This document shows positions 8,296 through 16,779 of a stretch of DNA of 64,000 bases, piece after piece; positions within the stretch are counted from its first letter, which is position 1; each line of letters begins with the position of its first letter. The position numbers and the translations under genes are program-made. Where the stretch lies: contig UQBY01000004.1 in NCBI GenBank assembly GCA_900539375.1, positions 62,001 through 126,000 of the forward strand, in the 5' to 3' direction. The notes below the pieces were generated by a model, which saw only the letters and a program-made list of their open reading frames with translations, searched no databases and was not told where the DNA came from. Source of the DNA: an uncultured Clostridium sp. (GTDB taxonomy: Bacteria > Bacillota > Clostridia > Clostridiales > Clostridiaceae).

Positions 8296-11201
8296 GAAGC
8301 AATCCCTCCTTTACTTAATAAATCAATAGCTAGTACTGATGGTAACTTTGGATTAAGTTGTCTTAAGATTCCATAACCTATACCAGATATACCAGTCATA
8401 AAACTTACCATACCCAAAGTTCCGTAAAGTCCATATTTAAATCCATCATATTCTATATATTCTAAAAAATCATTGAATAAACTCTTGCATGTTTCCATAA
8501 GTTCAATATCATTAATAGTTTCTGATATAGTTTTTAATATATCTATATTTCCCATTATTCCATGACATAGACTATGATTATTACTTCTATCAAATCCATT
8601 CTGAATAAATTGCTCTAAAGCTTCTGTTACTTTACTCTTTACTAATTTTATATCCTCTTTTCTCATATATTCCATCATCTTTACTCTAGCTAATAGAATT
8701 CCTGGTGCTCCATGACACCAATAATTTAATGCTTCTTTATTATTATTTCTTAAATCAATCCAATTTTTGATATCCTCTCTATATAATAAATCCTCTCTAC
8801 TTATTAGATCTATTGCCAAGGTATAATATTTTTCATTTTTTAATACAGTTCCTGCCATTAATAATGCTAAAGCAAAACCACTATACCCATGAGAAAATCC
8901 TGAAAGACATTCTCCTTCTTTTTCGTCTACTAAACAACTATATAAATACTTTGAGTATTTATCTGCTATATATAGAGCAGATTCATCTTGAGTCTCATTA
9001 TATAAATTTATAGTTAAAACAATGATTCCTGCAGCACCACCTATAATATCTATACTTTCTTTATCACTTATCTCATATGTTTTTAATCTATTTAAATAAG
9101 TACCATATTTCTCATAATATTCTGCCTTACCACTCATTTGACTAAGGTTATAATATAGATATATTAATGATCCAATTCCTGAGAATACTGATGCTGGCAT
9201 AACAAGATTGTTATCATTAAAGTTTAATTCTTCTAGCCCATTTAAAGTAGCCTCTGCTAGCTCTATATATTTATTTTCTTTTAATTCTATTCCTAATGAA
9301 TATAAGAATAACACCAATCCACTTCCATCATATAATGAATAATTTATTGGGCCTATTAAGACTCTTTCTCCATGATTATTTAGATGCGGAAAAGTACACG
9401 CAGTACCTTCTAGATTAAATATTGCTCTCTTATAGATATAATCCCCTATGCTTCTTAATGATTTTCTTATTTCATTTTTATCAATACCAATTATCTTTTC
9501 TCCTTCTTCAAAATCATTATAAAAAATATCCTTCTTAGTAGTAATTAATGAATTTCTTATATATGAAATCTGTTTTCTCATCTCAATAGAATTCATTGCT
9601 TTCACTCTGCTTATAACGATATCCTTAGTTGTTGTTCTAAAATAATTATCAATAACCTTTTCATTATTCATATATAAACTCTTGCTTGAATAATCAGAGC
9701 CAAAGTATGGTATATCATCACACATTAAGTTCTCCACTTCATAATTAGTCTTTAATAACTTTATTTCATTATTATTAAACATCCTAGATTCACATTCATA
9801 CAATAAAGAAAATAATTTTCTTCTATCTTCAAAACTCCTTAAATATTTAGGATGATATGATGCTTGCAGATACTTGCTATAGATATGTGTTGGTCTTAAT
9901 ACTTGCCTATAAACTCCTTTAGATAAATATTTATTTAATATCTCTATAAATTCATTTTTATTTTTTGATATCAATTCATATGTTTCCATAAAGCCTTGTT
10001 CTATATTGTTATCATACTTAAATATATCTAGATTTTCTCCATTAATTGTTATCATGTTATTATTTTCTGTTGATACTATAAAGTCTTTCTCAAACCTTAT
10101 ATTATCAGTACCAGCATCAACTAACTTCAAGTATGTTATCTTCTCTGATCTTCTTCCTGCTTTTCCAGATAAACCACTTAAGTCTATATCTATTGTTGAA
10201 TATTCTAAATTCTGTGGTAAGAGATAGCTTCCCAATACCGAATTGTTTATTTCTGTAAAATATGATAATAATAAGCTATCACTAAGTCCTTCTGTATTAT
10301 CATTTGTAATTAATGTTTCTAAATCTATCAAGATTGGATTATCTTTGGCTGCTATAATATTTTCTGAATGAATATCACCTGTCTTTAATATATTTAATAA
10401 AGCTAAAATTACACCTATTTTATAAAAATATACTTCTGCATCTCTTTCATTAGCACACTCTTCTCTTTCAACAAACTTCTGCCATCCATATTCTTTTTTA
10501 CTTATTACCTTTACATTATAAATTTCTTCAAGCAATGTATTCTTTGAATTTAAATAATTATAGATTCCATTAAGTCCTTCATCTGGATAAAGATTATGAG
10601 GCTTATATACAAGCTTTTCTCCTTTATCAAAGTTAAATATCATTACACTCTTTCCACCATTATGTGTATCACCACTATTTAATGTTATACTCTCAAGTGT
10701 ATCTAACTTATTGCTGAATCTATCTCTAATCTCTTCTATATCTACACATAGATTATTAACTGCCTCTTCTATAAGATTGCACATTGATGTTATTCTTCGA
10801 AAAATCAAATATCCTAACACTTCATATTTATCTAATATATCTTTTATGTTGCTGAATTTCTTAAAAGATTCATCATATAAATCATATCTTGTTTTAGATG
10901 TATCTCCTGATAATTGACCTTTATTCTTCTTATCATAAAATTCTGTAATTAATGTCTTTAAAGATATTTCTATTAATCCTTCTTTAGCAGAACAAATTAT
11001 ACTATCTATTATTAACTCTTCATCAATATAAAATTTTGATTTATTTCTAATGCCTTCTAATAGCTCTCGGTTTTTCTTCTCTATATAATTTAAAAATGGA
11101 TTATAAAAATTATCAAAAACTCCTTGTTTTAAACAATAATTTTTTGAAAATTTTGCAGTTATTATATTATTTATAAATTCTTTGTACTTAGCTTCACTCA
11201 A
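8292..11201 (-). CDS. lanM: class II lanthipeptide synthetase LanM (second copy in operon)
   Basis: 969 residues. The N-terminal dehydratase (about 1-620) has the LanM elements 'GDTHNGGKSV', 'KLVYKPHN', 'TGDIHSENII' (about 268) and 'ILIDLETL' (about 290). These phosphorylate and eliminate Ser/Thr of the core peptide. The C-terminal LanC-like cyclase (about 630-969) has the zinc ligands Cys in 'YWCHGAPG' and Cys-His in 'SLCHGIMG', plus 'GFSHGYSG'. The start is TTG with AAGGAG 9 bases upstream. It lies 22 bases after the permease gene and overlaps lanT by 4 bases. One of two full-length LanMs, presumably one per precursor; which is which cannot be told from sequence. Confidence 0.95.
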   Translation of the reverse strand: MSEAKYKEFINNIITAKFSKNYCLKQGVFDNFYNPFLNYIEKKNRELLEGIRNKSKFYIDEELIIDSIICSAKEGLIEISLKTLITEFYDKKNKGQLSGDTSKTRYDLYDESFKKFSNIKDILDKYEVLGYLIFRRITSMCNLIEEAVNNLCVDIEEIRDRFSNKLDTLESITLNSGDTHNGGKSVMIFNFDKGEKLVYKPHNLYPDEGLNGIYNYLNSKNTLLEEIYNVKVISKKEYGWQKFVEREECANERDAEVYFYKIGVILALLNILKTGDIHSENIIAAKDNPILIDLETLITNDNTEGLSDSLLLSYFTEINNSVLGSYLLPQNLEYSTIDIDLSGLSGKAGRRSEKITYLKLVDAGTDNIRFEKDFIVSTENNNMITINGENLDIFKYDNNIEQGFMETYELISKNKNEFIEILNKYLSKGVYRQVLRPTHIYSKYLQASYHPKYLRSFEDRRKLFSLLYECESRMFNNNEIKLLKTNYEVENLMCDDIPYFGSDYSSKSLYMNNEKVIDNYFRTTTKDIVISRVKAMNSIEMRKQISYIRNSLITTKKDIFYNDFEEGEKIIGIDKNEIRKSLRSIGDYIYKRAIFNLEGTACTFPHLNNHGERVLIGPINYSLYDGSGLVLFLYSLGIELKENKYIELAEATLNGLEELNFNDNNLVMPASVFSGIGSLIYLYYNLSQMSGKAEYYEKYGTYLNRLKTYEISDKESIDIIGGAAGIIVLTINLYNETQDESALYIADKYSKYLYSCLVDEKEGECLSGFSHGYSGFALALLMAGTVLKNEKYYTLAIDLISREDLLYREDIKNWIDLRNNNKEALNYWCHGAPGILLARVKMMEYMRKEDIKLVKSKVTEALEQFIQNGFDRSNNHSLCHGIMGNIDILKTISETINDIELMETCKSLFNDFLEYIEYDGFKYGLYGTLGMVSFMTGISGIGYGILRQLNPKLPSVLAIDLLSKGGIAS

Positions 11202-11223
11202 ATTCTCCAGCTCCTTAGAAATT

Positions 11224-11949
11224 TTATCTTAAATCTTTTTTGTTAATTGTTATTGTTGATGCTATAAGAAAAATAAATCCAAATACTATTATTGATATCA
11301 CTGCCATAACCTGTACATTGTGATATGATGTTAATGAATCAGCAGAATAAAATGGAATATAATTAAATATCTCTTCTAATTTTGCATACCTACTAGTAAA
11401 CATACTTATTACATTTGGTGCTATCCAAAATGCTACAAAATTCATAACAATAGTAGAGGTTGTATTTAAGTTTATAACTGCAACTAATACTGCAAAAGAG
11501 CTAACTACGAATGCATAAACTACAAAAGTATATACTTCTGTCCAAATATCTTTCAATGCAATATTAATGGACATTGCTTCTCCTAAAAATATCTTGAAGC
11601 CTATCAATATTATTGAACCAATTACTGCTATTATTAAAGATAATAGAACTATACTTAATACTTTACTTATTACTATTTCTGTTCTTGATCTTTTACTTGT
11701 GAAAATTTGAGTAGATGTTTTTAATTGAAATTCATCTGCTAATGACTTAGCTGCAAAAACTATTAACACCAAGTTAGATATGCATCCATAAAAACTAAAA
11801 ACATGCTTACTATTAAATGATTTTGGTGCTGCTTTAGCTTGTAATCCTATAATTACTGCAAATGCTATTGCAATTAATATTCCAATATATATTCCTTTAT
11901 TCTTAAATATCTTTTTCAATTCAAGAAAGGATAATTTAATCATCTTCAT
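11224..11949 (-). CDS. ABC-2 type permease, probable lantibiotic self-immunity (LanE/G-like)
   Basis: 241 residues with six hydrophobic segments, starting 'LSFLELKKIFKNKGIYIG', a common opening of ABC-2 permeases such as those of bacitracin and lantibiotic immunity pumps. There is no ATPase domain; its partner is most likely the ATPase at 12335-13216. It starts at the first ATG (GGAGG 7 bases upstream). It lies within the lanthipeptide operon, between the 60-residue leader-like peptide and lanM2. Role by context: expelling the mature peptides from the producer's membrane. Alternative: an accessory exporter. Confidence 0.75.
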   Translation of the reverse strand: MKMIKLSFLELKKIFKNKGIYIGILIAIAFAVIIGLQAKAAPKSFNSKHVFSFYGCISNLVLIVFAAKSLADEFQLKTSTQIFTSKRSRTEIVISKVLSIVLLSLIIAVIGSIILIGFKIFLGEAMSINIALKDIWTEVYTFVVYAFVVSSFAVLVAVINLNTTSTIVMNFVAFWIAPNVISMFTSRYAKLEEIFNYIPFYSADSLTSYHNVQVMAVISIIVFGFIFLIASTITINKKDLR

Positions 11950-11969
11950 TATTGTTCCTCCTTTTTTAA

Positions 11970-12152
11970 TTAACCTCTTTTATTAACCATATACTTTATA
12001 TCCTCATTAAGAAACCACTTTCCTGATTCTATGGAATTCCCTACAGCCATAACTTGATTCATCTGTTCCTCACTTAACTCAACCATAAAATCCTCTTCAT
12101 ATTTCTTTTCTATTTCACTTTTTCTACTTAATAAACTCTTTAATCCTTTCAT
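11970..12152 (-). CDS. leader-like small peptide without cysteine, unknown role
   Basis: 60 residues with a very strong ribosome site (AGGAGGAG), so probably translated. The middle, 'VELSEEQMNQVMAVG', has the E-L-S-x-E-(Q/E)-h-x-x-V pattern of class II lanthipeptide leaders, ending in Val-Gly instead of Gly-Gly/Gly-Ala. The 22 residues after it (starting 'NSIESGKWF') have two Ser and no Cys or Thr, so thioether rings cannot form. The basic helical N-terminus ('MKGLKSLLSRKSEIEKK') is also unusual. It could be a decayed precursor, a decoy for LanM/LanT, an immunity peptide or a ring-less substrate. I do not recognise a named family. Confidence 0.55.
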   Translation of the reverse strand: MKGLKSLLSRKSEIEKKYEEDFMVELSEEQMNQVMAVGNSIESGKWFLNEDIKYMVNKRG

Positions 12153-12233
12153 TTTTTCTCCTCCTAATTTACTTAATTTTGAATTAACACTTTTCTATGC
12201 TTTAATTATAGTTTTAATTTAATATTTATTTAC

Positions 12234-12279
12234 ATTTTTGTATTTATTAATTATATAAAGATAATTTTTGTATTTATTA
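12234..12279. repeat. two perfect 16-bp direct repeats upstream of the leader-like peptide
   Basis: 'atttttgtatttatta' occurs at 12234-12249 and 12264-12279, 30 bp apart. On the minus strand the pair ends 23 bases before a TATAAT at about 12205-12210, which is a usual place for an activator-binding pair. Low complexity makes chance partly possible. Confidence 0.45.
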
Positions 12280-12285
12280 TTTTAT

Positions 12286-12317
12286 AATAATCAAAAAATA
12301 TATCATTTTTGATTATT
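12286..12317 (-). terminator. hairpin after the ABC ATPase gene (attenuator or weak terminator)
   Basis: Perfect 12-bp inverted repeat ('aataatcaaaaa' / 'tttttgattatt', loop 12298-12305), just past the ATPase stop. There is no long T tract afterwards, so it may only reduce read-through into the downstream part of the operon, which has its own probable promoter. Confidence 0.4.
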
Positions 12318-12334
12318 AGTAATAACTAGCTTAT

Positions 12335-13216
12335 TTAAACTATGTTGTTTTCATCAATTATGTCTAAGAAGGTATCTTCTAAAGATTGTTTTTCCTGATA
12401 TAATCCAGTAAATTTAATATTGTTAGATGTTAATATCTCTACAATTTCATCAGCTAATTCTTTATTAACACTTACAGATATTTGATCTTTTCTAGCATCT
12501 ACAACTTTCATTTTATTATCTAAAAATACTCTCTTAGTATTAATTACATCATTTGTCTTGACTGTTACTATAACATCGTCATACTCAGTAGACTTATTTA
12601 TATCTAATAAATCTATTACTTTACCATGTTTAATAATAATTGCCCTATCACATAACTTCTCTAATTCAGATAATATATGACTAGAAATCAACACAGTTAT
12701 TTCTTTTTTTATTACTATATCTTTAATGTATTCTCTTAGCTCATGTATTCCTGCTGGATCTAATCCATTAGTTGGTTCGTCTAATATAAGTAATTTAGGT
12801 TCTCTTAATAATGCAGCTGCTATTCCTAGTCTCTGTCTCATACCTAATGAATAACCTTTTACTTTTTTATTTAAAGCTTCTTTAAGTCCTAATAGTTCTA
12901 TTGTTTCCATAACTTTTTCAGTACTTACATCATTTAATTCTGCTAGATATTTTAAATTTTCATAACCAGTCATATATGGATAAAATGAAGGTGTTTCTAT
13001 AACACAACCTATAGAAGTATTATCAATTAAGTTAACTTCTCCATTATATTGTTTAGTTAATCCAACAATTATTCTCATCAATGTTGTTTTACCTGCTCCA
13101 TTAGGACCTATAAGACCAACTATCTCTCCTTTATTCAATGAGAATGAAACATTATCCAATGCTTTATAATCCTTATATTCTTTTGATATATTCTTTAATT
13201 CTAAAATTTTTTTCAT
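12335..13216 (-). CDS. ABC transporter ATPase, probable lantibiotic immunity (LanF-like)
   Basis: 293 residues. Walker A 'GPNGAGKTT', signature 'YSLGMRQRLGIAAAL', Walker B 'LLILDEPTNGLD' and H-loop 'ISSHILSELE' place it in the BcrA/LanF-type ATPase group. The last 80 residues form the usual non-catalytic C-terminal extension. Its membrane partner is most likely the permease at 11224-11949, separated from it only by the 60-residue peptide gene. It is 24 bases downstream of lanM1, so it is in the same operon. The ATG has GGAGGA upstream. Role by context: producer self-protection; transport of another compound is not excluded. Confidence 0.85.
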   Translation of the reverse strand: MKKILELKNISKEYKDYKALDNVSFSLNKGEIVGLIGPNGAGKTTLMRIIVGLTKQYNGEVNLIDNTSIGCVIETPSFYPYMTGYENLKYLAELNDVSTEKVMETIELLGLKEALNKKVKGYSLGMRQRLGIAAALLREPKLLILDEPTNGLDPAGIHELREYIKDIVIKKEITVLISSHILSELEKLCDRAIIIKHGKVIDLLDINKSTEYDDVIVTVKTNDVINTKRVFLDNKMKVVDARKDQISVSVNKELADEIVEILTSNNIKFTGLYQEKQSLEDTFLDIIDENNIV

Positions 13217-13240
13217 ATTTAATTCCTCCTAATATATTTA

Positions 13241-16200
13241 TTAAAACCATAATATCTCAGGTACTTTCTCATTATCTATTTCCTTAAGTAAGCCATATCC
13301 AAAGCATCCTAACCCTATCATTAATCCCATTGATTCGGTACCACTAAAGACACCTTTGTTCCATCTAACACTTAAGACCTTATTAAATAATTCAGCAAAT
13401 GTAGCATCACATTTTTCATAAAGTTCTTTATTATCTAATACCTTTGCTGCATACCTAATAATTGAAAGATTACCCAAATCTCCATGACAGAAACATGGAT
13501 TATTACCTATACCCTTATTTATAGTTGTATCTAGTGCAATTTTGATTTCTTCATCTATAAGTTCATCATTATATCCATTTTCCTTAAGAATAATTCTACT
13601 TAATAAAATACCTGGTGCTCCATGACACCATGCCACACTACACCTCTTATTATTAACACTAGAATACCAATTTTTATTTTCTTTTGAATATAAGCCCCTT
13701 TCATAATTTAAAGCTTCTTTTACTAATTCTAAAATTTCCTCATCTTCTACGACCTTATATAATTTAATCAAATAACTTATTATTCCTGCATTTCCATGAG
13801 CAAATCCTGTACATGGCTCATATACTCCACCTGAACCCCATCCAATAGAATTTCCAAAAAATTTAACTTTATTGTTTTTAAGATGTTGTAAACATAACTT
13901 ACAGATATCAAGAGTAATATTCTTTAATTGATAATCATCTGTATCATTATAGATTGATAACATCACTCCTATTGTTCCGCCAACTCCGCTTATCACATCA
14001 AGATTTTTATCATGACATACTAATTTTAATAATATTGGAAGCTTATCTTTCAATATATTTAAATATCTTTCATTTTTTGTTATCTTATAAACCTGATGTA
14101 TAACATAAAAGTATCCAGATACTCCATTATACGGTCCTATTAAAAATGGATACTTAGGATTCAAAACTTCAATCTCATGAATAGAGCTCTCTAATGCTTC
14201 TAATGCTGCTTTAATATACTTATCATCACCTAATTCATATCCTAAATATGCCAAGAATAATGCTATACCAGTATTGCCCTCATACAAACTATTTCCTACA
14301 GGGGCTAATGCCCAATTACATTCATCTCTTCCAATAAGTACAGTTCCTATCCATGTTCTATCAAATCTTTCATCATAATAGCCTTCTATACTCTTATCTA
14401 ATATATAATCTCCTATCTTCTCCGCTAGATTAAGAATCGTATCTCTATTAATCTTGTTTTCATGTACTTTAGATGAAAATTCAATATTAGTATCATCCTT
14501 ATCTCCATTAGTAGTTTTTGCTAGAAAAGACATATCAATAAAATGTAATTGTCTCTTCTTATCATCATCACCAAAGTTGTCAATTTTATTTAATACCTTT
14601 TCTAAGGGTACTCCATCCAATGTTATGTCTATCTTATTCCCTTTAGAATTTCTTATCTCATTCGAATCTATATAAGAATAGAAATATGGCACATCTCCTT
14701 GTAAGATATCATCAATTTCTGAACTAACAACATTTAGGAATTCCTTATCAACATTTACACCAAGTCTATGAAGTAATATATATCTATGCATCTCATTTCT
14801 CATAAAGTCAGGATGATAGCTTGTATGAATAAGTTGTCCATATATATAAGTTGGTCTCAAGATAAATCTATTCTTCATACTACTAAAGATATTTCTTATT
14901 GTCATTTCACTCTCAATTTTATTATTTGCTATAACTTCATAGACATCTGAAAATCCTCTTTTTATCTCTTCTACATAATCTTCAGACTTCACTACTTTTC
15001 CATTTACCTTAGGATTGTTACTCTGCATCTCAATAAATCCATCAACCTTCTCTATTTTTATCTCATCAGTATTTCCATTAATAACTTTAAATGCTTTAAA
15101 TGGAGCAAGTTGATTTTCTTCACCTCCAAAAGCACTTATATCTACATACTTAGATGATTCTGTTTCAAAAGGATTTGATATCTTTTGTGGCAAAAATCCA
15201 ATTGAATATACAGAAGAGTCTATTATTTTCTGAGCAACTTCTATAGATTTAAAAAACTTCTTATCTATTAAAGTAATATCTGAATGAAATAATGCTTCTA
15301 AGTCAATTACTATAGGTTCTAAACCTCTTGCAATAATATTCTCATGATGAATATCCTTTGCATTTAAAGAATATAATGCAGCTAAAAGCTCTCCTGTCTT
15401 ATAATAAAAATTTTTTGCCTCTTCTAAACTCTTACATTCCTCATGTTTCACGAATTCACAAAATCCATAATCTTCATGACTAATTACTTTCATAGTATAT
15501 AGATAACAATTTCTATCCTCAGATTTACTATTTAAGAATTCTAGATATTTATTAAACCCTAATTCTAATTCCATTGTTCTAGGCTTATATACAATCTTGC
15601 TATCATCACTAAAGCTGATAATAGAAACTGTCTTTCCCTTGTTATGACTATCTCCTAACCCTAAAGATATGCTTTTTATTTTTATATCATTATCTGTATC
15701 TAAAATCTCAGATTTTATTTCATATATATTTTCCTCTATCCTACTTATTACTGTACATACAAACTGAAAATCCCATCTGCATCTTAAGATTAATAAATTA
15801 CTTAAATGGTTATATTCATCATATACTGTTCTTAAATAATTGTTATCTTTTAATAAATAATCAATATAATAATTAAATCTTTCTTCACTGGTATTACCTT
15901 TTAGTAGTCCATTTATTCTTGCACAATTAACTTCTAAGACAAGTGTCCTCTGTGAGAATTCTAATAGATTCAAATATTCATTTTCTAAAAAACAAGATAA
16001 GAATTTATCTTTATCTTCAATAAAAGTTGATGACTCTATCATATTATTTAATTCATTGAAATAATAATTTAAGAATGGTACAAAAAAATTTATAAAAGGA
16101 TTTTTTCTTTTCAACTTCTTAACTAAATTGCACAATCTAGCTGACATCTCAATTGTAAATAATTTCTTATAGTCTTCTTCATTTATCTTATTTGAATAAT

Positions 16201-16351
16201 TTAAAATGAAAGTTTCAACTTTATCTTCTTTAATTCTAGATACTTCTTCTAAAAGTTTATCTAGCTCATCCATTGAATCAAATTCTCTGAAAAGAGTAAG
16301 CCAATATTCTTTTATATCAAGATAAGTAATTTCCCAATTCTGATTTTCCAA
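13241..16351 (-). CDS. lanM: class II lanthipeptide synthetase LanM (first copy in operon)
   Basis: 1036 residues. Dehydratase elements: 'LGLGDSHNKGKTV', 'KIVYKPRTMEL', 'AKDIHHENII' (about 329) and 'VIDLEALF' (about 345). Cyclase zinc ligands: Cys in 'VAWCHGAPG' (about 906) and Cys-His in 'CFCHGDLG' (about 951); also 'GFAHGNAG'. It is only moderately similar to the other LanM in this cluster, as in two-peptide systems where each synthetase serves one precursor. The start is TTG with GGAGG 7 bases upstream; no ATG fits. It is the first gene of the leftward operon lanM-ATPase-peptide-permease-lanM-lanT. Confidence 0.95.
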   Translation of the reverse strand: MENQNWEITYLDIKEYWLTLFREFDSMDELDKLLEEVSRIKEDKVETFILNYSNKINEEDYKKLFTIEMSARLCNLVKKLKRKNPFINFFVPFLNYYFNELNNMIESSTFIEDKDKFLSCFLENEYLNLLEFSQRTLVLEVNCARINGLLKGNTSEERFNYYIDYLLKDNNYLRTVYDEYNHLSNLLILRCRWDFQFVCTVISRIEENIYEIKSEILDTDNDIKIKSISLGLGDSHNKGKTVSIISFSDDSKIVYKPRTMELELGFNKYLEFLNSKSEDRNCYLYTMKVISHEDYGFCEFVKHEECKSLEEAKNFYYKTGELLAALYSLNAKDIHHENIIARGLEPIVIDLEALFHSDITLIDKKFFKSIEVAQKIIDSSVYSIGFLPQKISNPFETESSKYVDISAFGGEENQLAPFKAFKVINGNTDEIKIEKVDGFIEMQSNNPKVNGKVVKSEDYVEEIKRGFSDVYEVIANNKIESEMTIRNIFSSMKNRFILRPTYIYGQLIHTSYHPDFMRNEMHRYILLHRLGVNVDKEFLNVVSSEIDDILQGDVPYFYSYIDSNEIRNSKGNKIDITLDGVPLEKVLNKIDNFGDDDKKRQLHFIDMSFLAKTTNGDKDDTNIEFSSKVHENKINRDTILNLAEKIGDYILDKSIEGYYDERFDRTWIGTVLIGRDECNWALAPVGNSLYEGNTGIALFLAYLGYELGDDKYIKAALEALESSIHEIEVLNPKYPFLIGPYNGVSGYFYVIHQVYKITKNERYLNILKDKLPILLKLVCHDKNLDVISGVGGTIGVMLSIYNDTDDYQLKNITLDICKLCLQHLKNNKVKFFGNSIGWGSGGVYEPCTGFAHGNAGIISYLIKLYKVVEDEEILELVKEALNYERGLYSKENKNWYSSVNNKRCSVAWCHGAPGILLSRIILKENGYNDELIDEEIKIALDTTINKGIGNNPCFCHGDLGNLSIIRYAAKVLDNKELYEKCDATFAELFNKVLSVRWNKGVFSGTESMGLMIGLGCFGYGLLKEIDNEKVPEILWF

Positions 16352-16419
16352 TATTTTTCCTCCTCTCCTTTTCTAAGAAAAATATATCACTTCATTTCTT
16401 ACATTTATCACATTTATAA

Positions 16420-16485
16420 ATTTAAGTCTTTTTACTATCATTAAAGTCAATATTGAATTATTTAAAACACACTAATTATTTAAAA
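16420..16485 (-). promoter_or_regulatory. possible regulated promoter region of lanM1 with paired direct repeats
   Basis: On the minus strand GACTTTAAT (16448-16440) and GACTTAAAT (16428-16420) lie 20 bp apart, like LytTR half-site pairs. The first overlaps a TTGACT. Upstream there is a second perfect pair: 12 bases ('ttttaaataatt') at 16485-16474 and 16467-16456, 18 bp apart. I see no convincing minus-10 hexamer, so the exact start of transcription is open. Confidence 0.4.
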
Positions 16486-16577
16486 AACATCATTTTTTAC
16501 TTATTAGATAAAAACAATTAAAGATAGACTAAAATATAACTATAAAAAGAATAATTTTTATAAAGGAGTTGATTACT

Positions 16578-16664
16578 ATGGATATAGCAATAATAGGAGC
16601 TATAATAGCTGCAAGTATAATTTCTTATAACCTTTTTGTAAAAAACGAAAAAAAATCAAAGTAA
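16578..16664 (+). CDS. 28-residue hydrophobic peptide
   Basis: A short gene with a strong ribosome site (AAAGGAG) before the ATG. The peptide is one hydrophobic helix ('MDIAIIGAIIAASIISYNLF') followed by a basic tail ('VKNEKKSK'), a single-pass membrane peptide layout. It points away from lanM1 and ends just before a long perfect hairpin shared with the end of the kinase gene. Candidates are a small immunity or accessory peptide, a type I toxin-like peptide, or a leaderless signal; nothing in the sequence decides. The position between lanM1 and agrC is the only functional hint. Confidence 0.5.
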   Translation: MDIAIIGAIIAASIISYNLFVKNEKKSK

Positions 16665-16720
16665 AAAAAATAAATTAGCATATAACTATAAGCTATTCTT
16701 TTATTAAATATTTACAATAC

Positions 16721-16774
16721 AAAAGGAGCTGTCATAATAGCAATTTTTTAATTGCTATTATGACAGCTCCTTTT
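16721..16774. terminator. 25-bp perfect hairpin, bidirectional terminator
   Basis: Arms 16721-16745 and 16750-16774 are perfectly complementary with a TTTT loop; the core is 'ggagctgtcataatag'. A/T tracts flank both sides. It separates the short hydrophobic peptide gene (+) from the 3' end of agrC (-). The stem is much longer than the other terminators here. Confidence 0.8.
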
Positions 16775-16779
16775 ATATT

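Noticed and set aside
11970..12152. Calling the 60-residue peptide a third lanthipeptide precursor
   Set aside because: The part after the leader-like segment has no Cys or Thr, so lanthionine rings are impossible.
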